64,000 nucleotides of DNA from Dyadobacter sp. CY347 (GTDB lineage Bacteria > Bacteroidota > Bacteroidia > Cytophagales > Spirosomataceae): the NCBI RefSeq assembly GCF_021502655.1, contig NZ_JAKFFT010000004.1, positions 1,302,001 to 1,366,000 on the forward strand. The letters run 5' to 3'. Positions 16,898 to 26,600 of this stretch are shown here, in pieces. The notes below the pieces were generated by a model. It ran no database searches. It was not told the origin of the DNA and worked only from the letters and a program-made list of their open reading frames with translations. A program made the position numbers and the translations under genes. Positions within the stretch are counted from its first letter, which is position 1, and each line of letters begins with the position of its first letter.

Positions 16898-18265
16898 CTA
16901 CTTTCCACTTCCGCCATTCACTTTTTCAGGCTCACTTTCCAGACTCGGCGGAAAACCATTCAGCAATCGCCAGATTTCGTACCATATAGGCACCGAGCGC
17001 AAAATCACCCTTCCGTAAACACCGGATCCCTGCCGAAGCTGTGTCGGCCATTCTTCGTCATTGTAAGGCACTGGATTAGTGGGCGTTACCAGGATACGAT
17101 ATTTACCATTATTACTGCTCACCAGGTCTATAACTGTCACCTTACCCGCAAATGTACCAACAGCCACCGATGGCCAGCCTGCAAATTGCACCGAAGGCCA
17201 TCCTTCGAATTGCAGGCGGACATCACTGCTGTCCAGGATCAGCGGCACGTCCATGCCATCCACATATATTTCCGCAGCAACGCGCGGTTGAAAAGGTTGG
17301 AGTGTGACAATGGATTCGCCTTCCTTTATGTTTTCACCGATCCCGGCCTTCAAAGTCTTCACCACAAAACCACTTTGCGGCGCACGCACCACATACAGTC
17401 CGCGACGGATATTAATGTTTGAAATTTCATTTTGAAGCTTCGCAATTTCTCCCTGCGCACTCACGCGGCTGGACAGTGCCGAGCTCAAATCGGACCGCGC
17501 CTTAGCAACGGATTCCATGTATTTGGCGCGAATGTTCTCCAGCTCGATGCGGGCATTTTGGAGTGACTGCTGCGAGTTGTTCAGCTTGTTGATCTGGCTT
17601 ACTACTTTGGCATTATCCTCCTGTAATTTCAATCGGCGGCTTTCAATATCGGTTAGGGAAAAAAGGCCATTCCGATAACCCGCTTCATAACGTTCGAGCC
17701 GGGATTTGCTGATTTCAAAAAACTTCTGGATCGCCACCAGGTCGGCGCTGTCTGCCTGCACGTAATTGATCGCCTGCTCAACTTTATTTTCTGCCGACGT
17801 CAACTGAAATTTCAAACCCTGCGTGAGCGCGCTGATCTGGGCATTGGTAGCATCCATTTTTTGCGCCGCGGCACTTTCGGAGCCTTCTTTTGCCCTGAGT
17901 TGTTCCTGCAAGCGTTGCGGCAGATTGGGGTCAAAGTATGATTGGCTCGTTTCCGAGAGCACCAGGATCGTGTCGCCTTTTTGCACTTGCTGTCCCTCGC
18001 GCACAGCCCAATGTTCAATGCGGCCGCCTATCTGGTTCTGAACCGTTTGTGGCCGGTCTTCCGGGGTCAATGCGGTCACCGTGCCGCGGCCCGGGATCGT
18101 CTGCCGCCAGGGAAGGAAGAGCACAATGATGAACAAAAACAGCAGGATGAGCATAATGCGGCCGAGCATTCGGGTCCCGCGCGTTTTCAGTATTTGCTTA
18201 TCGGAGAGGACGCCAAGTTCCTCCCAATCAATGCGGCTGGTCAGGTCAATCCCGTGTCTAGCCAT
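16898..18265 (-). CDS. HlyD-family membrane-fusion (adaptor) protein
   Basis: This is a type I secretion-style adaptor: a short cytoplasmic tail, one N-terminal membrane anchor (about residues 37-52), a lipoyl half-motif, a long coiled coil (about 110-290), then the second lipoyl half with YVVRAPQSGFVVKTLKAG and a C-terminal beta-barrel domain. A tandem GWPSV motif lies in the barrel region. The start at 18265 overlaps the upstream ABC gene by 8 bp; an in-frame ATG at 18277 is also possible. Tight coupling indicates a joint complex with the ABC membrane domain and TolC protein. Cargo is unknown. Confidence 0.85.
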   Translation of the reverse strand: MARHGIDLTSRIDWEELGVLSDKQILKTRGTRMLGRIMLILLFLFIIVLFLPWRQTIPGRGTVTALTPEDRPQTVQNQIGGRIEHWAVREGQQVQKGDTILVLSETSQSYFDPNLPQRLQEQLRAKEGSESAAAQKMDATNAQISALTQGLKFQLTSAENKVEQAINYVQADSADLVAIQKFFEISKSRLERYEAGYRNGLFSLTDIESRRLKLQEDNAKVVSQINKLNNSQQSLQNARIELENIRAKYMESVAKARSDLSSALSSRVSAQGEIAKLQNEISNINIRRGLYVVRAPQSGFVVKTLKAGIGENIKEGESIVTLQPFQPRVAAEIYVDGMDVPLILDSSDVRLQFEGWPSVQFAGWPSVAVGTFAGKVTVIDLVSSNNGKYRILVTPTNPVPYNDEEWPTQLRQGSGVYGRVILRSVPIWYEIWRLLNGFPPSLESEPEKVNGGSGK

Positions 18266-19262
18266 GGCGCACCTCACTTTCTTCCAGTTCCAGGTCGGTT
18301 ACTGCGGCCAGTTTCTCACTTCCCGTCACCATATCAAAAATGGTGTCCAAACTGGTCATAAACTTTTCAATCGCGTAGCTGATCTGTACAATGATCACCT
18401 CCGCTGCTACAAACTGTCCGAGTGTCATTTGTCTTTGCACAACATAATAGGAACCTAAAAAAAGCAACCCGCCCATCAGTAATGTCCTCAGGATGACCGA
18501 GCTGGCGAAAAACTTGCGAAGCACCCAGAAGTGATCGTTTCTTGCCTGCAAATAATTTGCGGTAATGCGGTCTGTATTCACGATCACCTGCCTGAGCTTG
18601 TCAGGCTGTCCCCGGTAAAGGTCCAAATCGGCTGCAACCGATTCCAGGTAAGCCACCACCTCATATTTATAATGTGACTCTTCAAGGCTGGTTTGCACAC
18701 CTCTTTTATAATACATTAATAGAACGACAATCGTCGCCACAACGGTCAACAGCCCGAAAGTCATGAAGATAGGGTGGTAAAAAGAGAGCAAAATCGCTGA
18801 TAGCGCAATCTGCACACCCGCGGCCACAATGTCTACGAGCAGTTTGGTCAACCCCTTTTGAATGGTAATCACATCAAAAAAGCGGTTTACCAGCTCCGGC
18901 GGATTTTCATCTTCCAGTTCCGATTTTTTGATCCGCGGAAACCGGTATGCAAATTCAAGCGTCGCTTTGGTAAAAATCTTCTGCTCGATAAGCTCTACCA
19001 ATGTGAGCTGGCCAATGAGTAAAACCCCGCCGACCATGATCCCGATCAGCACAACGCCGATCAATACATAAGTAGAACTGTATAACGCGCCATTTGAAAG
19101 CAGGTTGAAAACCGCCGTGGTCCCGAGCGGAAGCGTAAGCCCGATCAAGCCGATCAGGATGGCATATATAAAAATGTAATTAATTGTCGAACGCTCGACG
19201 TGAAGCATTCCAACGAGCCTCTGCCAGGGAGTTGGCACTTCGGCCTTATGTTTTTTACCCAT
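18258..19262 (-). CDS. ABC exporter transmembrane domain lacking the ATPase domain
   Basis: The 334-residue protein matches the six-helix membrane domain of type I secretion/ABC exporters: hydrophobic segments at about 28-50, 62-86, 140-160, 163-185, 255-275 and 283-303, with cytoplasmic coupling regions such as ESHYKYEVVAYLESVAADLD in between. It ends with IFDMVTGSEKLAAVTDLELEE, just where full exporters enter the nucleotide-binding domain. There is no Walker A, signature or Walker B motif and no C39 peptidase. The stop is followed by the overlapping HlyD gene, so this is a native end and not a frameshift. No ATPase gene lies in the window. Confidence 0.8.
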   Translation of the reverse strand: MGKKHKAEVPTPWQRLVGMLHVERSTINYIFIYAILIGLIGLTLPLGTTAVFNLLSNGALYSSTYVLIGVVLIGIMVGGVLLIGQLTLVELIEQKIFTKATLEFAYRFPRIKKSELEDENPPELVNRFFDVITIQKGLTKLLVDIVAAGVQIALSAILLSFYHPIFMTFGLLTVVATIVVLLMYYKRGVQTSLEESHYKYEVVAYLESVAADLDLYRGQPDKLRQVIVNTDRITANYLQARNDHFWVLRKFFASSVILRTLLMGGLLFLGSYYVVQRQMTLGQFVAAEVIIVQISYAIEKFMTSLDTIFDMVTGSEKLAAVTDLELEESEVRHG

Positions 19263-19313
19263 TAATATCTAAAATGTAATAGAGATGGTCGTTTACGGCT
19301 GCTGTTATTAATC

Positions 19314-19337
19314 AATAAACCGCTAAGCAGGTTTATT
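19314..19337. promoter_or_regulatory. inverted repeat upstream of the ABC/HlyD/TolC operon
   Basis: AATAAACC (19314-19321) and GGTTTATT (19330-19337) form a perfect 8-bp inverted repeat with an 8-base spacer, about 52 bp before the ABC gene start. It could be an operator or the end of the barstar-like transcript. The remainder of the 276-bp gap (19263-19538) shows no gene. Confidence 0.35.
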
Positions 19338-19538
19338 AACGAAAAATATGCACGTATCGATTCCCTAAAACCATTCCAAACCCTTCATTTTCTTTATGAA
19401 GTACAGGACTTTTTTTATATAGTACCAAAGTTTACCATTCTCAACCGAGTCACCGATAGTGACCAAACGTTAGTTCTAATCCCATTGTAATCGGTTTCTA
19501 ATCTCATTTTAATAAGTGGGGATTTTTATAGCATTCCT

Positions 19539-19925
19539 TTACTTGATGACAATGTTGGCATGGCTTGAAAATACGTCCATAACCAGATCAAAGTAAGTCT
19601 GGCCATTTCCGTTTTCAAGCGCTTGCAGTTTTTCTGAAAATAATGCTTTGTTAAATGGCGAGCCGGGTTGCAGTTTGTCGAGATAATATTGCCTGGTTTC
19701 GTCATGACCCAGCGCTGCCTTGCTAATGTCAATATCCTGCCAGGTAATTTCTACTTGTGTTGCGCCTTTAGCTGCTCCAAAGCCTCCATATAGAAGGTCA
19801 TCGAGCGCATCCAGGCTATTCCCAAGAAGCCAATCTTCCTCTTTCATAAAAACCCTGTTGATCTCTTCATAAAGCGATTCGATCCCCCGAATTGAGCTCC
19901 CCTGAATTGTTAGCTGGATTTTCAT
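19539..19925 (-). CDS. barstar-like (ribonuclease inhibitor) family protein
   Basis: The 128-residue protein resembles barstar-type RNase inhibitors: an N-terminal strand, the helix SIRGIESLYEEINRVF, the hallmark LGNSLDALDDLLYGGFG (residues about 34-50), and VEITWQDI, equivalent to the barstar VxLxWxD strand. Barstar proteins neutralise barnase-like RNases or toxin domains. No toxin gene is adjacent, so this may be an orphan immunity protein. It is on the same strand as the export operon but 276 bp upstream. The family call rests on my reading of motifs. Confidence 0.6.
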   Translation of the reverse strand: MKIQLTIQGSSIRGIESLYEEINRVFMKEEDWLLGNSLDALDDLLYGGFGAAKGATQVEITWQDIDISKAALGHDETRQYYLDKLQPGSPFNKALFSEKLQALENGNGQTYFDLVMDVFSSHANIVIK

Positions 19926-19985
19926 TGTATTTGGTTAAGTATACACCAAAGTTTGCAATTGAATTAAGTTATCCAAAATGGGTTA

Positions 19986-20013
19986 GCAAATGCCAGCTGC
20001 TTTCCGCATTTGC
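19986..20013. promoter_or_regulatory. inverted repeat in the barstar/PadR divergent region
   Basis: GCAAATGC (19986-19993) and GCATTTGC (20006-20013) form a perfect 8-bp inverted repeat with a 12-base spacer between the divergent barstar-like and PadR genes. No function is known. Confidence 0.3.
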
Positions 20014-20125
20014 CCTGTTCAATATCGGACACATTCCGGTCATTTACGAACAACCAAATCTAAGCGAAAATGGCCCTAACCGCTTAGAAAGCGCATTTTT
20101 GCATGGTTATTAAACTTGGTACGCA

Positions 20126-20138
20126 TTTATACTATAAA
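20126..20138. promoter_or_regulatory. candidate PadR operator
   Basis: TTTATACTATAAA is a perfect 13-bp odd palindrome ending 22 bp before the PadR start codon. PadR proteins generally repress their own operon, so this is a natural autoregulatory site. Related palindromes lie before the second FtsX-type permease at 62.5 kb. Confidence 0.4.
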
Positions 20139-20160
20139 ATGTAAACTAATCATTTTTTAA

Positions 20161-20499
20161 ATGCGCAGGACGTATTTAGGCGAATTTGAAGAGCTGGTGT
20201 TGTTGATGATTGCGATTCTTGACGAGAACGCTTACGGCGTAACGGTTTCCCAGGAAATCGAGCAGCAGACGGGCAGGCTCGTCGCTTTCGGCTCAGTCCA
20301 TAATACATTGATCCGGCTGGAAGAAAAGGGGTTTGTAACCTCCGGGCTGGGTGGGGCCACTGCCGAGCGCGGTGGAAGGAGAAAACGCCTTTTTAAGGTG
20401 ACCGCTTTGGGAAAAACCGCGCTGGCTGATATTCAGGAGCTGCGCAATAAGCTCTGGAAACTGATGCCCGACGACACATTAAAATTAAGCGGGATATGA
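20161..20499 (+). CDS. PadR-family transcriptional regulator
   Basis: The 112-residue winged-helix protein has the PadR N-terminal domain: EELVLLMIAILDENAYGVTV, then a recognition region SVHNTLIRLEEKGFV and a wing with GGRRKRLFKVTALGK. The C-terminal dimerisation helix is short, as in the subgroup paired with permeases. Its TGA overlaps the permease ATG (ATGA at 20496), so both are translated together and the regulator very likely controls the permease. Confidence 0.9.
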   Translation: MRRTYLGEFEELVLLMIAILDENAYGVTVSQEIEQQTGRLVAFGSVHNTLIRLEEKGFVTSGLGGATAERGGRRKRLFKVTALGKTALADIQELRNKLWKLMPDDTLKLSGI

Positions 20500-23102
20500 A
20501 TGCCCCGCAACCGCCACAGTGGGCAAAAACGGTTCTTCGCTGGCTTCACCCGGACAACACGCTTGAAGAAGTAGAAGGTGACCTCGACGAATTATACGCG
20601 TATTCTTATGCACATTCAGGGAAAATGCAGGCCCTTTTTCGATATCTGATAAATGTTATTACTGTGCTTCCGCCATTTGTACGCCGGCGGCAGCAAAAAA
20701 CAAAATACGATCCAACTTTTTCTCTTAGCCCTGATATGTTAAAAAACTATTTCAAAATCGCCTGGCGGAACATTGTCCGTCAAAAATCTTACTCCATTCT
20801 GAACATTGCCGGCTTATCCATCGGCATGGCTTGTAGTATTTTGATCCTCCTATGGGTTCAGAATGAGCTTAGCTACGACCGCTTCCATTCCCGTGCCGAT
20901 CAGATTTTTAGGCTCACTTGCAGTGCAGGAGATTTCCGGGCGGCGGTGAGCGCGGCGGGCATGGCGCCCGGGTTTAAATCCGAACTGCCCCAGATCAAAA
21001 GCGGGGTGCGGATCAGCAAATGGATACCGATGCTGTTTGAAGTAGGGGAAAAGAAAGTGGACGAAAAGCGGGTCATGTACGTGGATTCTAATTTTCTTGA
21101 TTTTTTCTCTTTTCCGCTTCTGGCCGGTAACAAAGCCACTGCCCTGCAAGATCCCGGAGCTATTTTGATCACCGAAGAAATGGCCGCCAAATATTTCGGC
21201 ACCAGCGATGCCATTGGCAAAACCATCCGCATTGACAATAAAGAAAACTTCACGGTAGGAGGGGTCCTGGCCAATACGCCACCCAATTCACATTTGCAAT
21301 TCGACTGCCTGATCCCCATGAAAACGCTGGCAAGGACCAGCACAGAATTACAAAATAATAGCTGGAACAACTTCATATTTTACACCTATCTCGAACTGAA
21401 CGACAAAACGGCGGCGTCAGCATCCGCCCGGCAGGCCCTGATCAAGCAGATTTCCTCCATTTTTAAAGGGCATGGTCAAACCATTAAAATCGATTTCGAG
21501 TTGCAGGCGCTGACCGACGTTCACCTTCATTCCAATTACCAGCTTGACGTTGCCGGGCATGGTAACATTCAGTATGTCAACATTTTCTTCATCATTGCGA
21601 TCTTCATTCTGATTGTAGCCTGCATCAATTTCATGAACCTCGCTACGGCGCGTTCCGAGCGCAGGGCAAAGGAAGTAGGACTGCGTAAAGTGGTGGGCGC
21701 AAACCGCCATCAGCTCATTTTTCAATTCCTTGGCGAGTCGCTCATCTTTTCATTCCTGTCCCTGATCATCGCGATCGGCATCGTATTCCTGTTGCTCCCG
21801 ATCTTTAAAATGCTGACTGAAAAAAGCCTCACCATTCATTTGCTGGACGGGAAACTGCTGCTGAGCCTGATCGGCATTGCTGTGCTGACGGGCTTGTTGT
21901 CAGGCAGTTATCCCGCATTGTTTCTATCGGGATTTGCACCTGTAAAAGTTTTGAAGGGCAAACTTAGGGTTGCCGGTGGGAATTTGCTCTTTCGGAATGC
22001 ACTGGTCGTTACGCAGTTTGTTGTGGCCATTGTGTTGCTCGTAGGCACTGCGGTCGTTTACAAACAACTTGATTTTATCAAAAAACGAAACCTGGGTTTC
22101 GACAAATCAAATCTCCTCTACCTGCCAATGAGCGGAGAATTGTGGGGAAAACAGCAGGCATTAAAACTGGCATTGGCACAAAATCACCTTACGGAAAATT
22201 TTACGGTCATTTCCGCTTTGCCAACAGCAGTTGAATCGGGAACTGTTGACGTGGTATGGGATGGTCAAACGGCCCCGAATCAGGTTGTATTCCCGTCTCT
22301 GGATGTGGATGAGAATTTTATCAATGTCTTTAAAACAAAAGTGCTGGCAGGACGCGGTTTTGACAAGACTTTTTCCGGCGATAGTTCCAGTTATATGATC
22401 AATGAGAAAGCCATGCAGATCATGGGAATGAATGTAAATAATGCGGTAGGCAAAAGCATGTCCCTCGGCGATGAGAAGGGGACGATCATTGGTGTTGTTA
22501 AAGATTTTCATTTCAAATCGCTGCAATATGCCATGGAGCCGCTGATCCTTCGCATCAACAGATGGGGCGGCGTGGTGATGGTCCGTACTGAGGCCGGTAA
22601 TAATGAACAGACGATCAAAGCATTGGAAAAGATCAATCTGCAACTTAACCCCGCCTTCCCGTTCAGGTTCGGATTTTTGGACAAAGACCTCGACAACCTT
22701 TACCGGAGCGAGCAGCAAATGGGAAACATTTTTAATCTTTTCGCCGGTCTGGCTATTTTCATTTCCTGCCTGGGACTGTACGGGTTGTCCGCTTTTATGG
22801 CCGAGCAGCGCACCAAGGAAATCGGCGTACGCAAGGTGCTTGGTGCAAGCGTGGCCGGGGTTGTGGGCTTGCTTTCACAAGATTTTTTGAAACTGATTCT
22901 TATCGCCATAGTCATCGCATCCCCGATCGCGTGGTACGCCATGCAGTCATGGCTCCAGGGATTCGCCTATCAAACCACCCTCGAATGGTGGGTTATCGCC
23001 CTGGCGGGAATACTGGCCACAGCAATCGCATTATTTACAATCAGCTTCCAAAGCATCAAGGCAGCCCTCATGAACCCGGTCAAGAGTTTGCGGAGCGAGT
23101 AG
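20496..23102 (+). CDS. FtsX/MacB-type ABC permease with N-terminal prefix domain
   Basis: The 868-residue protein begins with a cytoplasmic prefix of about 75 residues (WLHPDNTLEEVEGDLDELY) typical of PadR-linked permeases. Two copies of the MacB-like periplasmic domain plus FtsX domain follow, with about eight membrane segments in the pattern 1 + 3 + 1 + 3. The FtsX signature RSERRAKEVGLRKVVGAN occurs after the first half and EQRTKEIGVRKVLGAS after the second. Such permeases act in mechanotransmission, peptide or lipoprotein-related export with a separate MacB/LolD-like ATPase, which is not encoded nearby. Confidence 0.87.
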   Translation: MNAPQPPQWAKTVLRWLHPDNTLEEVEGDLDELYAYSYAHSGKMQALFRYLINVITVLPPFVRRRQQKTKYDPTFSLSPDMLKNYFKIAWRNIVRQKSYSILNIAGLSIGMACSILILLWVQNELSYDRFHSRADQIFRLTCSAGDFRAAVSAAGMAPGFKSELPQIKSGVRISKWIPMLFEVGEKKVDEKRVMYVDSNFLDFFSFPLLAGNKATALQDPGAILITEEMAAKYFGTSDAIGKTIRIDNKENFTVGGVLANTPPNSHLQFDCLIPMKTLARTSTELQNNSWNNFIFYTYLELNDKTAASASARQALIKQISSIFKGHGQTIKIDFELQALTDVHLHSNYQLDVAGHGNIQYVNIFFIIAIFILIVACINFMNLATARSERRAKEVGLRKVVGANRHQLIFQFLGESLIFSFLSLIIAIGIVFLLLPIFKMLTEKSLTIHLLDGKLLLSLIGIAVLTGLLSGSYPALFLSGFAPVKVLKGKLRVAGGNLLFRNALVVTQFVVAIVLLVGTAVVYKQLDFIKKRNLGFDKSNLLYLPMSGELWGKQQALKLALAQNHLTENFTVISALPTAVESGTVDVVWDGQTAPNQVVFPSLDVDENFINVFKTKVLAGRGFDKTFSGDSSSYMINEKAMQIMGMNVNNAVGKSMSLGDEKGTIIGVVKDFHFKSLQYAMEPLILRINRWGGVVMVRTEAGNNEQTIKALEKINLQLNPAFPFRFGFLDKDLDNLYRSEQQMGNIFNLFAGLAIFISCLGLYGLSAFMAEQRTKEIGVRKVLGASVAGVVGLLSQDFLKLILIAIVIASPIAWYAMQSWLQGFAYQTTLEWWVIALAGILATAIALFTISFQSIKAALMNPVKSLRSE

Positions 23103-23200
23103 GCCTTTTGAGCCTGGTTACAACGGACAGAAATACCATAGCATGCATAAATTGTAGTTTTTTACTTGTGATTGAAGCGGGTGCGGGCTATTTTTAGAGC

Positions 23201-23581
23201 GTGAAAAGGTTTATCCGAAATATGCTCCTGGCGATTGTCATTCTTGATACAACATCATTGTATCAAATTATGAAGGCGCCGTCGCTGATCAAGCATTTTC
23301 TGGAACACAAATCATTGGACCAGAATGTGAGCTTCGTCGACTTCCTTTCCATGCATTACTGGGGTGAGGATCTGAACGATAACGACGACGAAAAGGACAT
23401 GCAGCTGCCTTTCAAGAAAATTGAAATGCATCACGTCAATTTCTTCTTCGTTGCCCACCCGGAGCGCTTTACATTCGTTCATCATTCGCAACCCATTATC
23501 AAGGCGGATTACGGCCCCGACAAGCCTCAGGTCGCGTATAGTACAACGCTGGGCTCCCTCTTCCGCCCGCCGCGAGTTTAA
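23201..23581 (+). CDS. small exported protein preceding the metal efflux genes
   Basis: The 126-residue protein begins at a GTG (23201) with a short basic, hydrophobic signal-like segment. The conserved-looking core reads SFVDFLSMHYWGEDLNDNDD and then LPFKK with a histidine-rich stretch (EMHHVNF). I recall small proteins of this type next to CzcA/CusA genes in Bacteroidota, but no function is established. The acidic/histidine-rich mature part would suit metal binding, which is inference. It lies 95 bp before the RND gene and is probably in the same unit. An alternative start is the ATG at 23222. Confidence 0.6.
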   Translation: MKRFIRNMLLAIVILDTTSLYQIMKAPSLIKHFLEHKSLDQNVSFVDFLSMHYWGEDLNDNDDEKDMQLPFKKIEMHHVNFFFVAHPERFTFVHHSQPIIKADYGPDKPQVAYSTTLGSLFRPPRV

Positions 23582-23676
23582 ATATATATCGATGTGCAGG
23601 ATCCGGTCCTGAACACCATTTGTGCTCCACAAGGGCGCATATGGCCTCATTTGCTATATATTTATTTTGATTCGAT

Positions 23677-26600
23677 ATGCTGAATAACATTATCAGGTTC
23701 TCTGTGAAGAACAAACTGGTAATCGGGATATTCATGCTGCTGTGGGTGATCTACGGCGCGTATGAAGTGACCCGGTTGCCCATAGATGCCGTTCCCGACA
23801 TTACCAATAACCAGGTGCAGGTGATCACCACCGCACCGTCACTGGGCGCCGAAGATGTGGAGCGCCTCATTACTTTTCCCATCGAACAGGCTATTAGCAA
23901 CATTCCCGGCCTGAAAGAAAGCCGCAGTATGTCCCGTTTCGGGCTTTCGCTTGTCAGCATTGTATTTGACGACGAGTCCGATGTGTATTGGGCGCGCCAG
24001 CAGGTTACCGAAAGGCTTTCACAAGTAGAAATCACCAGTGATGCCAACACGCCGCAGCTGGCACCGGCCACGACCGGGCTGGGGGAAATTTACCAGTATG
24101 TGCTGAAACCGAAAGACGGGTTTGAGAAAAAATATTCGCTCGCGGACCTGCGCACCACGCAGGACTGGATCGTACGCAGGCAGCTGCTGGGTACGCCGGG
24201 CGTTGCCGACGTTTCCACTTTCGGCGGAGACCTCAAACAATACGAAGTGGCCGTGATCCCGGCAAACCTGAAAGCACTAAACGTTTCCATCAGCGACGTG
24301 TTCACTGCATTGAGCAGAAACAACCAGAATACGGGTGGTGCGTATATAGAGAAGGGTCCAACAGTAATGTATATACGGAGCGTCGGCCTGGCGGGCTCGA
24401 TGGATGACATTCGCAAGATCGTGGTGAAGAATAACAGCAATGGAACGCCGGTGCTGATCAGTCATGTGGCGGAGGTGCGGCTGGGCTCGGCCATCCGTTA
24501 TGGCGCGCTGACCATGGCTGGAAAAGGCGAGCTTTCGGGCGGGATCGTGATGATGCTCAAAGGAGGGAATTCTTCCGAAGTGATCAAGAATGTGAAGCTG
24601 CGCGTGGCGGAAATCCAGAAAACACTGCCCGAAGGAATGGAGATCGAGCCATTTCTGGACCGGACCAAAATGGTGAATAATGCCATTGGCACGGTGGAGC
24701 ACAATCTTTTGGAGGGTGCATTGATCGTTGTTCTGATTCTGGTCCTTTTCCTGGGTAACCTGCGCGCCGGACTCATTGTGGCGTCCGTAATCCCGTTATC
24801 GATGCTTTTTGCGATCACTATGATGAACCTCTTCGGTGTGAGCGGCAACCTGATGAGCCTGGGCGCGCTGGATTTCGGGCTGATCGTGGATGGGGCGGTG
24901 ATCATTGTAGAAGCCATTTTGCATCACATGCATTTTTCCAAAAAATATATAAATGTGGAGCATGTTTCGCAAGCAGAAATGGATGAAGAAGTGACCGGTT
25001 CGGCCTCGCGGATGATGAATGCAGCGGTTTTTGGACAGATCATTATCCTGATCGTTTATCTGCCCATTCTCTCGCTTTCCGGCATTGAAGGGAAGATGTT
25101 CAAGCCTATGGCACAGACTGTTGCGTTCGCCGTGATGGGCGCATTTATTTTATCATTGACCTACATTCCCATGATCAGTTCGCTGTTAATCAGTAAAAAA
25201 ATCGTCCATAAGCCAAACTTCTCCGACCGCGTGATGACGCGCCTGGAAAACGGTTATGCGCGGCTGTTAGCTGGCGCATTAAGGATCAAGAAAACGCTTG
25301 TAATTTCAGCATTTGCATTGTTTGGCTTCGCGGTGTTTTTATTTATGCAAATGGGCGGAGAATTTATCCCGCAGCTCGAAGAAGGTGATTTTGCAACCGA
25401 AACCAGGCTGCTCGTGGGTACGAACCTAAGCACAACCATCGATGCATTTAAAGTCATTTCCGAAAAGCTGAAAGCTGATTATCCCGAGGTTGAAAAAATC
25501 GTTTCCCGCATCGGCAGCGCAGAAATTCCCACCGATCCGATGCCCATTGAAGGCGGCGATATGATCATTGTTTTAAAGGATAAATCGGAGTGGAAAAGTG
25601 CGAAAACTTTCCCGGATCTGGCCAGCAAAATGGCCGCCACAGCGCAGGAAGTAATGCCCGGCGTCACAACCGGATTTCAATATCCAGTGCAAATGCGTTT
25701 CAACGAGCTCATGACGGGCGCCAAGCAGGATGTGGTTTGTAAAATATTCGGTGAAGACCTCGACAAGCTGGCCGCCTATGCCGAGCAATTAGGAAGCATT
25801 TCCAAAACCGTAGCCGGAACGGCGGACTGGTACATCGAAAAAGTGACCGGTATGCCGCAGGTTGTGATCGAATTCAACCGCGATGAAATTGCCAAATACG
25901 GCATGAACATTGACGATGTGAACCGCACCATTAATGCTGCTTTTGCCGGAGCCGCCGCAGGGCAGATCTATGAAGGCGAAAAGAAATTTGACCTCGTCGT
26001 GCGCGTCGGTAACGAAGGCCGGAGGAGCATTACTGACGTTCAAAATCTGCTCATTACCACGCCGGGAGGCGTTCAAATCCCGCTTTATCAGGTCGCCAGC
26101 ATCGAGGAAGTGGAAGGCCCGAACCAGATCCAGCGCGAAAATACGCGGAGGCGGATCATTGTCGGATTTAATGTCAGAGGCCGTGATGTGCAGTCGATTG
26201 TGGAGGAGTTGCAGGGGAAAGTGGATGCGAAAATGAAGTTTGAGGCTGGTTACAGCATTACTTACGGAGGAGCATTCGAAAATTTGCAGCAGGCCAAGGC
26301 GCGGCTTGTCATTGCCGTTCCAATTGCCCTGCTGTTGATTTTTATCATGCTGTATTTTGCTTTCTCTTCGGTGAAAGACGGCCTGCTGATCTATACGGCC
26401 ATTCCGCTTTCTGCAATTGGCGGCGTTTTCGGGCTTGCGTTGCGCGGAATGCCGTTTAGCATTTCGGCTGGGGTTGGCTTTATTGCATTGTTTGGCGTCG
26501 CGGTCCTGAATGGCATTGTGCTGCTTTCCGAGTTCAACAGGATCCGGAAAGAAGGCGTGATCCAGGATGCTTTGGAAGTGGTAATGACCGGCACGCGCAA

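Noticed and set aside
16895..17422. 175-codon plus-strand open frame
   Set aside because: It overlaps the HlyD gene on the other strand completely and has no start context or domain.
18258..18300. Frameshift or assembly error truncating the ABC exporter
   Set aside because: The next gene overlaps the stop by 8 bp and encodes HlyD in another frame; no ATPase motif appears in any frame downstream.
22161..22718. 185-codon minus-strand open frame
   Set aside because: It is antisense to the permease periplasmic domain and has no plausible product.
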